Assembly: GCA_030590525.1 (NCBI GenBank)
Contig: JAUUYI010000110.1
Coordinates: 1-6,830, forward strand
Origin: Sedimenticola sp.
GTDB taxonomy: Bacteria; Pseudomonadota; Gammaproteobacteria; Chromatiales; Chromatiaceae
Length of the DNA stretch: 6,830 bases
Direction: 5' to 3'
Part shown: positions 1-6,830 of the stretch, one piece after another
How the letters are laid out: the number at the start of each line of letters is the position of its first letter
Position numbering within the stretch: position 1 is the stretch's first letter
Made by a program: the position numbers and the translations under genes
Notes under the pieces: generated by a model
The model's input: the letters and a program-made list of their open reading frames with translations, nothing else
Told to the model about the DNA's origin: nothing
Database searches by the model: none

Positions 1-779
1 CCCCAGGAGAGGATGTTCTCCATGCGGATGGTGATCAGGCCCCGGTCCCCGGCTTTTGGTCGCTCCGCCCGTTCTGCGGTGCGGCGCCGTGCGTCATCCA
101 GCGTCTTGCTCTTGCCGCCACCGGCAGCACCCTCATCCTCACTGCTGTCGGCCGGTGCTGCTGCGACCAATGGGGGAAACGGGTGCAGCCACAGGGGGAC
201 CGGCTGTGGAGGATGTTTGGCCGGGGGGAGCCTTGGCACACTCCCTGGCTCCTGCAAAGCCTCCCGAATCGCCTGCTCCTGGTCCTGTTCGGCAGCGGGC
301 AGCTTCCCCAGCGGCAGGCGCTGGGTGAGATGGGCGGTGACCAGTCGCTGGTAGCGCGGGCGGATACCCGGCCAGGCGGCCAGGGTCTCCAGGGTCAGTC
401 GCTGATTCTTGCTGAACCAGGCCTCTTCTTCCTGATGGTCACCGACCGCCAGTGCGGCCAGCCAGAGATAAAGATCCCGGTTGAGCTGTCTGCTGGGAAA
501 GCAGTCGATCGCCGCCGGCAGACGCAGGGACTGCTCATCCCGCCAGGCCAGCTCCACCTTGCCACCGCTGCCGGCGATACGTTGCAGCAGGCTGCGCCGT
601 GCGCCGTGCCCGGTCGCATTGGCGGCCTCCACCTCGAGTCCGCCGTCGCCACCGAGGGCCCGGAACATCACTCCGACCGTTCGTTTTATCTCCACCAGGG
701 TGACCGCCGCTTCCGGATGGCGGGTATCCGCTGCCCGGGTGATGAAGCGGTGCCAGATGAGGCCGACCTGCTCCTCCAT
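1..779 (-). CDS. norD: NorD, nitric oxide reductase activation protein (N-terminal part, runs off the left edge)
   Basis: NorD is a cytoplasmic VWA-domain protein that works with the AAA+ ATPase NorQ to activate NO reductase, probably by delivering the FeB iron to NorB. The minus frame is open from ATG 777-779 to the window edge and gives 259 residues without a stop. Typical NorD features are visible: an opening MEEQVGLIWHRF, then HPEAAVTL (21-28), the stretch MFRALGGDGGLEVEAAN (38-54), RDLYLWLAALAVG (101-113), an acidic/glycine linker (about 211-223) and a basic DDARRRTAERAER (228-240) leading to RMENILSW. The C-terminal VWA domain with its metal-binding MIDAS site would lie outside the window. 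I chose ATG 779 because 20 of the next 24 codons end in G/C, against 12 of the 24 in-frame codons just upstream. The only other in-frame start is TTG at 887, which would overlap the previous gene. There is no strong Shine-Dalgarno before 779; coupling through a mini-ORF may explain this. Identity is confident, the exact start less so. Confidence 0.88.
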   Translation of the reverse strand, partial: MEEQVGLIWHRFITRAADTRHPEAAVTLVEIKRTVGVMFRALGGDGGLEVEAANATGHGARRSLLQRIAGSGGKVELAWRDEQSLRLPAAIDCFPSRQLNRDLYLWLAALAVGDHQEEEAWFSKNQRLTLETLAAWPGIRPRYQRLVTAHLTQRLPLGKLPAAEQDQEQAIREALQEPGSVPRLPPAKHPPQPVPLWLHPFPPLVAAAPADSSEDEGAAGGGKSKTLDDARRRTAERAERPKAGDRGLITIRMENILSW

Positions 780-856
780 CAGGGGCTCTGGAATTCGATC
801 TGTGATTCTCGGGCAGCGTTCTGCCAGAGCGCCCGCTGGCGCTGGAGTGGGATCAT
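779..856 (-). CDS. Possible 25-codon coupling mini-ORF between the membrane protein gene and norD
   Basis: The ATG at 856-854 overlaps the stop of the upstream membrane protein gene as ATGA. The reading frame then runs 25 codons (starting MIPLQRQRALWQ, ending EFQSP), and its TGA (781-779) overlaps the norD ATG (779-777) as TGATG. Eighteen of the 24 codons after the ATG end in G or C, more than in the norD frame over the same bases (12 of 24). It could serve only to carry ribosomes to the norD start by termination and reinitiation. It could also be a C-terminal extension of the membrane protein reached by frameshift, or simply chance. The peptide matches no family I know. Confidence 0.35.
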   Translation of the reverse strand: MIPLQRQRALWQNAARESQIEFQSP

Positions 857-1257
857 CCCGCTCCCCTCTTCCCTGCCAGCCGGCCAATCACAGGGTATTG
901 ATAGGCGTCCCCCGCCATGGCCTTGATTAACCCCAGGAGTCCCGGGATCAGGAACAGGGGGACCACTGCGATGTAGTAGACCTCAAACACGATCAGCGTT
1001 GCTATCGAGTGGTACCCGCCCAGCAACAGGATCAGCAGATTGGCGCCCAGGAATATGGCACTGACGATGAGGGCACCGATCAGGGCCTGGCGCAGATGGA
1101 TCCGGGCCAGGGCAGCCGGGTGGTCACGGTGGCGAAAATAGAGCCAGATCAGGGCCAGCAGCGGCAACAGGGAAAACAGCAGGTTGAACAGATAGAGCGC
1201 CTCGCTGATGATGGCGATGGCCCTGCCGGGGACTGGCCCCTGGGTTTCCTGATTCAC
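853..1257 (-). CDS. Small three-helix membrane protein of unknown function encoded between norQ and norD
   Basis: The product is 134 residues with three clear hydrophobic segments at about 19-41, 57-79 and 87-112, so it is an inner-membrane protein. Helix 1 is followed by FRHRDHP and helix 2 is preceded by ARIHLRQA, a polar basic stretch that may face the cytoplasm. The tail AMAGDAYQYPVIGRL (113-127) resembles the ending of Tic20/DUF4870-like small membrane proteins, which close with a similar G-x-Y-x-YP-x-x-x-R pattern; this is resemblance from memory and not proof. The start is GTG (1257-1255), with GGGAG seven bases upstream overlapping the norQ stop, and only three bases separate the genes, so translation is probably coupled to norQ. 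Its position between the two chaperone genes suggests an accessory role in NO reductase assembly, but no function can be read from the sequence. Confidence 0.85.
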   Translation of the reverse strand: MNQETQGPVPGRAIAIISEALYLFNLLFSLLPLLALIWLYFRHRDHPAALARIHLRQALIGALIVSAIFLGANLLILLLGGYHSIATLIVFEVYYIAVVPLFLIPGLLGLIKAMAGDAYQYPVIGRLAGKRGAG

Positions 1258-1260
1258 TGT

Positions 1261-2073
1261 TCAACTCCCGAATGTGACATCCACCACCTCCATCAGGGCA
1301 TCGGTGGTCTCTTTATCGTCGGTCAGGGGCTCCACCAGTGCGGCGCGGCAGGCTTCCATTGGATCGTATCCCCCTAGAATGAGGGTTGCAGTATAGACCA
1401 GGAGCCGGGTAGATGCCGCCTCCTCCAGATCGTGGTCTTTGAGTGCGCGCAGTGCGTTGGCCAGGTTGACCAGGCGTTTTGCCAGCATTGCATCCACACC
1501 GGTCTCGCTGATCAGGATCTCCTGCTCGAGTTGCGGCTCGGGAAAATCGAAGCGGGCAGCGACGAAACGCTGCCGGGTGCTGGGCTTCATTCCCTTAAGC
1601 AGGTTCTGGTAGCCCGGATTGTAGGAGACCACCAGCATGAATTCCGGGGGGGCGTGCAGGGTCTCGCCGGTGCGATCGATCGGCAGGATGCGCCGATCAT
1701 CGGTCAGAGGGTGGAGAACTACGGTGGTATCTTTTCTTGCCTCCACCACTTCATCCAGATAGCAGATAGCACCCTCGCGCACCGCCCGGGTCAACGGACC
1801 ATCACTCCAGTAGGTCCCGCTGTCGCCAATCAGGTGCCGACCCACCAGGTCGGCTGCGGTCAGGTCGTCGTGACAGGCCACCGTATAGACCGGTCGCCCG
1901 ATTCTTGCCGCCATATAGTTGATGAAACGGGTCTTGCCACAACCGGTGGGTCCCTTGATCAGCATCGGAAGCTGGTGCTTGTAGGCATGCTCGAACAGGG
2001 CGATCTCATTACCCTGGGGCTTATAGAACGGCAGTTCTCTCTGTGCCGAATCCTGTGTGCTGCCCGTTGGCAT
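1261..2073 (-). CDS. norQ: NorQ, MoxR-family AAA+ ATPase for NO reductase activation
   Basis: NorQ is a cytoplasmic AAA+ ATPase of the MoxR/CbbQ/NirQ group. With NorD it remodels NorB so that the active-site non-heme iron can be inserted. The 270-residue product has the expected motifs in order: Walker A GPTGCGKT (41-48), the CHDDLTAADLVGR stretch (67-79) typical of CbbQ/NorQ, Walker B ICYLDEV (103-109), sensor 1 VVSYNP (148-153), candidate arginine-finger residues R167/R169 in the segment STRQRF, and a sensor-2-like STR (221-223). Length is normal for the family. ATG 2073 is preceded by AGGA at suitable spacing. The gene lies 92 bases after norF and three bases before the small membrane protein gene. 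The paralogous name nirQ is used in some species; norQ fits this context. Confidence 0.95.
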   Translation of the reverse strand: MPTGSTQDSAQRELPFYKPQGNEIALFEHAYKHQLPMLIKGPTGCGKTRFINYMAARIGRPVYTVACHDDLTAADLVGRHLIGDSGTYWSDGPLTRAVREGAICYLDEVVEARKDTTVVLHPLTDDRRILPIDRTGETLHAPPEFMLVVSYNPGYQNLLKGMKPSTRQRFVAARFDFPEPQLEQEILISETGVDAMLAKRLVNLANALRALKDHDLEEAASTRLLVYTATLILGGYDPMEACRAALVEPLTDDKETTDALMEVVDVTFGS

Positions 2074-2132
2074 GGTCTGTTCCTGTGCGGTTTGGATCTG
2101 AACCCGGGGTTCGGATTGAAATAAATGGGTTT

Positions 2133-2153
2133 CCGGCAGGGCTATCCTGCCGG
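2133..2153. repeat. Perfect hairpin between norF and norQ
   Basis: CCGGCAGG (2133-2140) and CCTGCCGG (2146-2153) form a perfect 8-bp stem with a five-base loop in the 92-base gap between norF and norQ. On the minus-strand transcript it is followed by AAACCC and not by a uridine run, so it does not look like an efficient intrinsic terminator. A role in mRNA processing or stability between the membrane-protein part and the chaperone part of the operon is possible. Confidence 0.6.
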
Positions 2154-2160
2154 GCGCTGC

Positions 2161-2190
2161 CTACCTCATACCCGGGCAGCTGTGAGGTAG
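2161..2190. repeat. Inverted repeat spanning the norF stop codon
   Basis: CTACCTCA (2161-2168) and TGAGGTAG (2183-2190) are perfect 8-base arms around a 14-base spacer. The left arm contains the norF TGA stop (2168-2166). Together with the hairpin just downstream in the transcript (2153-2133) this makes two consecutive stem-loops at the norF/norQ junction. There is no uridine tract. Confidence 0.5.
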
Positions 2191-2453
2191 AAGGCGGTGC
2201 CGATCAAGATACCGGGTATGAACAGCCAGATAAAGACCGGCCAGTGCCAGAGTCCTTTGACGCGACCCAGCCCCATGAAATAGTAGCCCACCAGTTGCCC
2301 CTTGATCAGCGCCAGCATCAGTACCAGTAACGATACGGTCAGGCCGCTGAGCCCCATCTGACCAACCTGTGAGGTGACAAAGGTAAAGGTTATCAGAAAC
2401 AGGTAGACCCAGGTGCAGGGGCGGATTCCAAGTTTTCGTTTAGTGCTTTTCAT
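2166..2453 (-). CDS. norF: NorF, small membrane protein accessory to NO reductase (cytochrome c oxidase subunit IV-like)
   Basis: The 95-residue product has three hydrophobic helices (about 14-30, 35-57 and 72-92) and a basic N-terminus (MKSTKRK), so the N-terminus is likely cytoplasmic. The segments LVLMLALIKGQLVGYYFMGL (43-62) and WHWPVFIWLF (69-78) are typical of the small proteobacterial oxidase subunit IV/NorF family found beside NorE. In Paracoccus, NorE and NorF are not essential for NO reduction but are needed for full activity. The gene starts at ATG 2453, 71 bases after norE, with only a weak ribosome-binding site visible. The family is divergent, so the name rests partly on its place directly after norE. 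Confidence 0.82.
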   Translation of the reverse strand: MKSTKRKLGIRPCTWVYLFLITFTFVTSQVGQMGLSGLTVSLLVLMLALIKGQLVGYYFMGLGRVKGLWHWPVFIWLFIPGILIGTAFYLTAARV

Positions 2454-2524
2454 TGTAACCGTTCACAGGACCAATAGAGATTTAGCCGCGGAGTTTTTGT
2501 TCGTGAATGCATATTCTTCATTTC

Positions 2525-3124
2525 CTATCGCATCACGTAGACCAGGGGAAAAATAATCAGCCAGAGCAGGTCTACCATGTGCCAGTAGGAAGCACCGGTC
2601 TCCACGCCTGTGTGTTCTGCGGCACTGTATTTTCCCTTCGCCGCCATGACCACCACGGCGGCCAGGATCACCATCCCCATAATGACATGCATAAAGTGGA
2701 AAAAAGTGAGTGAAATATAGAACATGTAGAAGGTGTTGGTGCTGAGTGAGACACCTTCCACGATAAAATGATGCTGATACTCCCCCATCTTTACGATGAG
2801 AAAGAGCGCACCCATCGCCAGTGCCGCCAGCAGCCACACGACGCAGTGCCGGCGGTTGTCCTCCCGGATGGCACTGACGGCACGGACCACGAAATAGGAG
2901 CTGGTGATCAGAGCCAGGGTGTTGATGAGAGCAGCCCGCTGATCCAGCTGTTGCTGGAACTCGTTGAACAGTTCCACATTGTTCATGCGGGTGAAGGCGT
3001 AGGCGGCAAAAAACGCGGCGAATACCACCAGTTCGGCCAGGATAAAGATCCAGATCGCCAGATCGCCAGGGGGGTACCGCACGGTAACATCCGGGGAAGG
3101 GGTTTCTGTAGTAGCCGTTATCAC
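2525..3124 (-). CDS. norE: NorE, heme-copper oxidase subunit III-like accessory protein of NO reductase
   Basis: This 199-residue membrane protein belongs to the cytochrome c oxidase subunit III superfamily. Five hydrophobic segments are visible (about 21-45, 67-83, 94-112, 132-160 and 181-198). Family features include PPGDLAIWIFILAELVVFAAF (19-39), the KMGEYQHH stretch (112-119) with the subunit III glutamate, TFFHFMHVIMG (140-150) with two histidines, and YWHMVDLLWLIIFPLVY (180-196). The five-helix form, lacking the first two helices of classical subunit III, is usual for NorE. The start is GTG (3124-3122); an in-frame stop at 3145-3143 excludes any earlier start, and AGAGGA/GGA lies just upstream. 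It is the first gene after the norB terminator, so it probably heads a second transcript driven by the FNR-like promoter at 3204-3245. NorE supports NO reductase activity but is not part of the purified NorBC complex. Confidence 0.9.
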   Translation of the reverse strand: MITATTETPSPDVTVRYPPGDLAIWIFILAELVVFAAFFAAYAFTRMNNVELFNEFQQQLDQRAALINTLALITSSYFVVRAVSAIREDNRRHCVVWLLAALAMGALFLIVKMGEYQHHFIVEGVSLSTNTFYMFYISLTFFHFMHVIMGMVILAAVVVMAAKGKYSAAEHTGVETGASYWHMVDLLWLIIFPLVYVMR

Positions 3125-3203
3125 GCTCTGTTCCGTCCTCTTTCAGGGTATCATCATTCCCTGAAAAATAAATGGGAATCATTAAGTTATGCTTTGATAT
3201 GAG

Positions 3204-3245
3204 AAGATATCAGATAGCCTTGGGGGGCGCGTTGATAAATGTTAA
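3204..3245 (-). promoter_or_regulatory. Candidate FNR/Dnr-type promoter for norE
   Basis: TTGATAAATGTTAA (3232-3245) differs at one key base from the FNR-family consensus TTGA-N6-TCAA. On the minus strand, TATCTT (3209-3204) is a 4/6 match to the -10 hexamer. A start site near 3197 would put the centre of the box at -41.5, the normal position for a class II FNR/Dnr activator. It lies between the norB terminator and the norE GTG. The imperfect half-site makes this weaker than the norC site. Confidence 0.45.
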
Positions 3246-3285
3246 TTCGGGGATAATCAGTCGGGTATTCAAACATTCATCCAAC

Positions 3286-3314
3286 AAAAAAGGCCGGCAC
3301 CCGGTGCCGGCCTT
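3286..3314 (-). terminator. Strong intrinsic terminator after norB
   Basis: Read on the minus strand, AAGGCCGGCAC (3314-3304), a three-base loop and GTGCCGGCCTT (3300-3290) form a perfect 11-bp GC-rich stem that runs into a tract of six thymines (3291-3286, partly shared with the stem foot). This is a textbook rho-independent terminator 31 bases past the norB stop. It should end most norCB transcripts before norE. Confidence 0.9.
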
Positions 3315-3318
3315 GAAA

Positions 3319-3335
3319 CGGGGGACGCGCCCCCG
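3319..3335 (-). repeat. Short GC hairpin between norB stop and terminator
   Basis: CGGGGG (3319-3324) and CCCCCG (3330-3335) form a 6-bp stem with an ACGCG loop just after the norB stop codon. It sits directly ahead of the main terminator hairpin in the transcript and may protect the norCB 3' end or assist termination. It has no uridine run of its own. Confidence 0.5.
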
Positions 3336-3345
3336 GGATTTGTTG

Positions 3346-5201
<1,856 letters not shown>

Positions 5202-5241
5202 TTTGGATCACTCCTTAATTGAGATACGAAAGTGCAGGCTA

Positions 5242-5284
5242 ATTAGAAACAAACAGGTAAGAGAGTACATTGACCTCGGTCAAT
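5242..5284 (-). promoter_or_regulatory. FNR/Dnr-type promoter of norCB
   Basis: A perfect palindrome with 7-base arms, ATTGACC-TC-GGTCAAT (5269-5284), contains the full FNR/Dnr/NNR consensus TTGAC-N4-GTCAA. On the minus strand TCTAAT (5247-5242) matches five of six -10 bases. A start site near 5235 puts the box centre at -41.5, the class II activator position, and leaves a leader of about 34 bases before the norC ATG. Activation under low oxygen, NO or nitrate respiration by an FNR-family protein (NO-sensing Dnr/NNR type or oxygen-sensing FNR) is the expected regulation; the sequence cannot tell which member acts. Confidence 0.85.
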
Positions 5285-5397
5285 ACTGTTGGCCTTATAT
5301 CTTAGAGGCAACTTATAATTCTCAGGGAGACCCGGTGAATTCAGCTGGAGACGCTCGATGAGTGGTGGTGACAACTGAAATAGGGTAAATCCCGTTG
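5285..5397. other. Intergenic stretch with no recognisable gene
   Basis: This is part of the 530-base gap between norC and the plus-strand gene. I see no ORF with coding character and no RNA gene. A plus-strand TATAAT (5314-5319) is present but lacks a -35 element and has no gene close downstream. Confidence 0.5.
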
Positions 5398-5503
5398 GCG
5401 GGTCGGGTGCCCCCTGTTGGGGGACGCCATAAATACGTCCCTGTAGGCTCGACTGCGGCCATCCCTGGCCGCAGACGCCCCCAGCAGGGGGCACCAGGCC
5501 CGC
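5398..5503. repeat. 106-base nested palindromic element
   Basis: The outer arms (5398-5423 and 5478-5503) are 26-base inverted repeats with three mismatches. Their inner 18 bases, GGTGCCCCCTGTTGGGGG (5406-5423) and its partner at 5478-5495, differ at one position only. Inside lies a perfect 9-bp hairpin, CTGCGGCCA/TGGCCGCAG (5453-5461 and 5466-5474), with a TCCC loop. The left interior (about 5424-5452) is unpaired and includes ATAAATACGTCCCTGTAGGC. This architecture fits an intergenic palindromic repeat unit of the REP/BIME or small MITE kind. From memory, similar core sequences recur between genes in gammaproteobacterial genomes; copy number cannot be checked here. It may also act as a transcription barrier between the two divergent genes, as TTTTG follows the right arm. 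Confidence 0.75.
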
Positions 5504-5561
5504 TTTTGCCTCAAACAAGGGTGGTTTACTGGGTGCTTACACAAATTCTGTAATTTTCGAT

Positions 5562-5581
5562 CTTTGTATAATCTGACAAAG
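5562..5581 (+). promoter_or_regulatory. Possible promoter/operator upstream of the exported protein gene
   Basis: The AT-rich region after the palindrome contains a perfect -10 hexamer TATAAT (5567-5572) enclosed by an inverted repeat CTTTGT-N8-ACAAAG (5562-5567 and 5576-5581), which could be an operator. No convincing -35 element is present at 16-18 bases. TTGACG (5621-5626) and TATACT (5629-5634) lie further downstream but are not spaced as a promoter. Assignment is tentative. Confidence 0.3.
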
Positions 5582-5731
5582 TAGAATTAAAATCAAAGGA
5601 CCATCCCGAGCTTGTGATACTTGACGAATATACTATGCTTTTAGAGAGAAAAGTTGCTTTGGAACTACGGTGCAATCGCTTCTGTTGCGGTTGTTTCTGG
5701 TGCAATAGAAGGCACAAAAGAGGATATAAGC

Positions 5732-6262
5732 ATGCGTAACCTAAACCTTATTCTTGCTATTGTACTCGTCTCGGCTAACAGTTATGGCAGTGAATCTGCG
5801 TCTGAAAAAATCGCACGCGCCAAGAGTGCGGCACACCCGGGTATCAGCGAAAATGCATCCGTCACGGATATCGATGGGAGCCTGTTGAAAAAAGGCTCGA
5901 ACGGATGGGTATGTATGCCTGGGATAGGTCGAGTGGATCCTGTTGACAAGCATCCGATGTGTAACGATCAGGTGTGGGCGAAACTGATGCAGGCCGCTGC
6001 CTCCGGGTCGGATTTTAAAACTGACCGTATCGGAATTTCATACATGCTGCAGGGCGATGCGCATGTGAGTAATTCGAATCCTGCGGCCACAGACCCTGAT
6101 AACGGTGACGTGTGGATTCAGGAGGGGCCTCACTTGATGGTTGTGGTGCCAAAGGAGATGCTGAAAGGGTTATCCGACGATCCATACAATGGTGGCCCTT
6201 ATGTCATGTGGAAAGAGACACCGTACGCGCACATTATGGTTCCTGTTCGGGTCACCCGGTAG
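5732..6262 (+). CDS. Predicted exported protein of unknown function
   Basis: The 176-residue product begins with a signal-peptide-like segment (MRNLNLILAIVLVSANSYG, basic residue then hydrophobic core) with likely cleavage near residue 19, so it is probably periplasmic. The mature part has motifs that look conserved: GSNGWVCMPG (56-65), DKHPMCND (72-79), ISYMLQGD (103-110) followed by SNSNPAATDPDNGDVW, then GPHLMVVVPKEML and GGPYVMWKETPYAHIMVPV near the end. The two cysteines (C62, C77) could form a disulfide. I recognise the pattern as a conserved hypothetical family but know no function; no heme, metal-cluster or catalytic motif is evident. ATG 5732 is chosen over an in-frame ATG at 5654 because it has AGAGGA eight bases upstream and directly starts the signal peptide. 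It is transcribed divergently from norC, and a link to NO metabolism is not shown. Confidence 0.85.
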   Translation: MRNLNLILAIVLVSANSYGSESASEKIARAKSAAHPGISENASVTDIDGSLLKKGSNGWVCMPGIGRVDPVDKHPMCNDQVWAKLMQAAASGSDFKTDRIGISYMLQGDAHVSNSNPAATDPDNGDVWIQEGPHLMVVVPKEMLKGLSDDPYNGGPYVMWKETPYAHIMVPVRVTR

Positions 6263-6338
6263 AAAGACTAAAATTGGGGCCAGGTCTCCCATTGCACATC
6301 GGCTTTGCTGTCGATATCAAACCCGTGGGGTCAGATAA

Positions 6339-6354
6339 CTGATCTGCAGATCAG
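6339..6354. repeat. 16-base perfect palindrome at the ubiB stop codon
   Basis: CTGATCTGCAGATCAG is self-complementary throughout and includes the ubiB TGA stop (6353-6351). It lies in the 88-base gap between the convergent ends of the exported protein gene and ubiB. It lacks a loop and a uridine tract, so it is not a normal intrinsic terminator; no other terminator is evident in this gap. Confidence 0.4.
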
Positions 6355-6830
6355 ATCCGGGTCCATGAGCGCACCAGCAACAGGGCACCGACGCTGGAAA
6401 AACCGATGCCGGCGCTGGTGACGGCAGTTGCGGGCAGCAGGATGCTGGGCCCCAGGGTCAGCAGCAGGGCACCGGAGATCAGTAGTGAGGCACCGGAGAT
6501 GGTTGAGATCAGGTAGTGGTGGTTTTTCCGTGCATCTTCCCTGATTTTCTGCAGTTCATCGGAGCGCCAGTTTATTTCCAGTCGCCCTTCGGCGGCGTCA
6601 TTCAGTACCTTGTGCAGCAGCAGTGGCATATCTGCAGCGTGCTCGGTCATCGCCGGCATGTTGCGTCGCAGTTTGCGTAGAAATGCAGTGGGGCCCACCT
6701 GTTCCTTCATCCATTTTTCCAGGAACGGCTTGGCGGTGGCCCAGAGATCCAGCTCCGGGTAGAGCTGGCGCCCCAGTCCCTCGATGTAGAGCAAGGTCTT
6801 CTGCAGCAGTACCAGCTGGGGCTGTACTTC
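6351..6830 (-). CDS. ubiB: UbiB, ubiquinone biosynthesis protein (C-terminal part, start beyond the right edge)
   Basis: The visible 159 residues are the C-terminal end of the UbiB/ABC1/ADCK atypical kinase-like family, which supports coenzyme Q biosynthesis at the inner membrane through an ATPase activity. The fragment opens with EVQPQLVLLQKTL and continues IEGLGRQLYPELDLWATAKPF, diagnostic of the UbiB region just after the kinase-like fold. It ends with two hydrophobic helices (fragment residues about 107-129 and 135-154), the C-terminal membrane anchor of UbiB. The kinase-like motifs lie outside the window. The frame is open to the edge, so the TTG at 6794 is internal and not the start. 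The gene is in the same direction as norC but is separated by the oppositely oriented exported protein gene, so it is not part of the nor operon. Confidence 0.93.
   Translation of the reverse strand, partial: EVQPQLVLLQKTLLYIEGLGRQLYPELDLWATAKPFLEKWMKEQVGPTAFLRKLRRNMPAMTEHAADMPLLLHKVLNDAAEGRLEINWRSDELQKIREDARKNHHYLISTISGASLLISGALLLTLGPSILLPATAVTSAGIGFSSVGALLLVRSWTRI

Noticed and set aside
183..926. A 247-codon plus-strand ORF over the norD region
   Set aside because: The minus frame gives a clear NorD N-terminus over the same bases; the plus ORF is a by-product of high GC content and its product looks like no family.
1432..2124. A 230-codon plus-strand ORF antisense to norQ
   Set aside because: It mirrors norQ, whose Walker A, Walker B and sensor motifs are intact on the other strand; the antisense product has no domain or membrane character.
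2463..3182. A 239-codon minus-strand ORF overlapping norE
   Set aside because: It is out of frame with the recognisable subunit III-like NorE and encodes no membrane helices where NorE has them.
5314..5319. A TATAAT on the plus strand next to the norC FNR box, suggesting a divergent promoter
   Set aside because: No -35 element, wrong spacing from the FNR box for class II activation, and the next plus-strand gene is more than 400 bases away beyond a strong palindrome.
5398..5503. The palindrome considered as a CRISPR repeat or a tRNA-like gene
   Set aside because: There is only one unit with no spacer-repeat periodicity, and the fold is a nested hairpin without tRNA cloverleaf landmarks.
5243..5518. 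A 91-codon minus-strand ORF in the norC upstream gap
   Set aside because: It runs through the palindromic element and overlaps the norC promoter; its composition is not coding-like and it has no ribosome-binding site that I can see.

Overview
The window holds most of a denitrification nitric oxide reductase (cNOR) gene cluster on the minus strand. Next to it are a plus-strand gene for a predicted exported protein of unknown function and the 3' end of a minus-strand ubiB. Codon third positions are strongly G/C-rich. The NorB, NorC, NorQ, NorD and UbiB sequences read like those of gammaproteobacteria, so the likely source is a facultatively denitrifying gammaproteobacterium, possibly from the sulfur-oxidising groups. 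That last placement is a guess from general resemblance.

Reading along the minus strand from right to left: norC (5201-4752) and norB (4737-3346) encode the cytochrome c and catalytic subunits of membrane-bound NO reductase. A strong intrinsic terminator (3314-3286) follows norB. A second block then begins: norE (3124-2525, heme-copper oxidase subunit III-like), norF (2453-2166, small three-helix membrane protein), norQ (2073-1261, MoxR-type AAA+ ATPase), an unassigned three-helix membrane protein (1257-853), and norD (779 to beyond the left edge). The norD start appears to be coupled to the preceding gene through a 25-codon mini-ORF.

The 530-base gap upstream of norC carries a perfect FNR/Dnr-type box with a well-placed -10 element for norC. 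It also holds a 106-base nested palindrome that looks like an intergenic repeat unit, and an AT-rich stretch that probably carries the promoter of the plus-strand gene. That gene (5732-6262) encodes a 176-residue exported protein with several conserved-looking motifs and no function I can name. The right edge (6830-6351) is the C-terminal 159 residues of UbiB, a ubiquinone biosynthesis protein.

Functionally, NorB/NorC reduce 2 NO to N2O at the cytoplasmic membrane. NorQ and NorD form the AAA+/VWA pair thought to insert the non-heme iron FeB into NorB. NorE and NorF are accessory membrane proteins that improve NO reduction. The unassigned membrane protein sits between the two chaperone genes. 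The terminator after norB, followed by a second FNR-like box before norE, suggests two separately transcribed units that respond to the same low-oxygen/NO signal.
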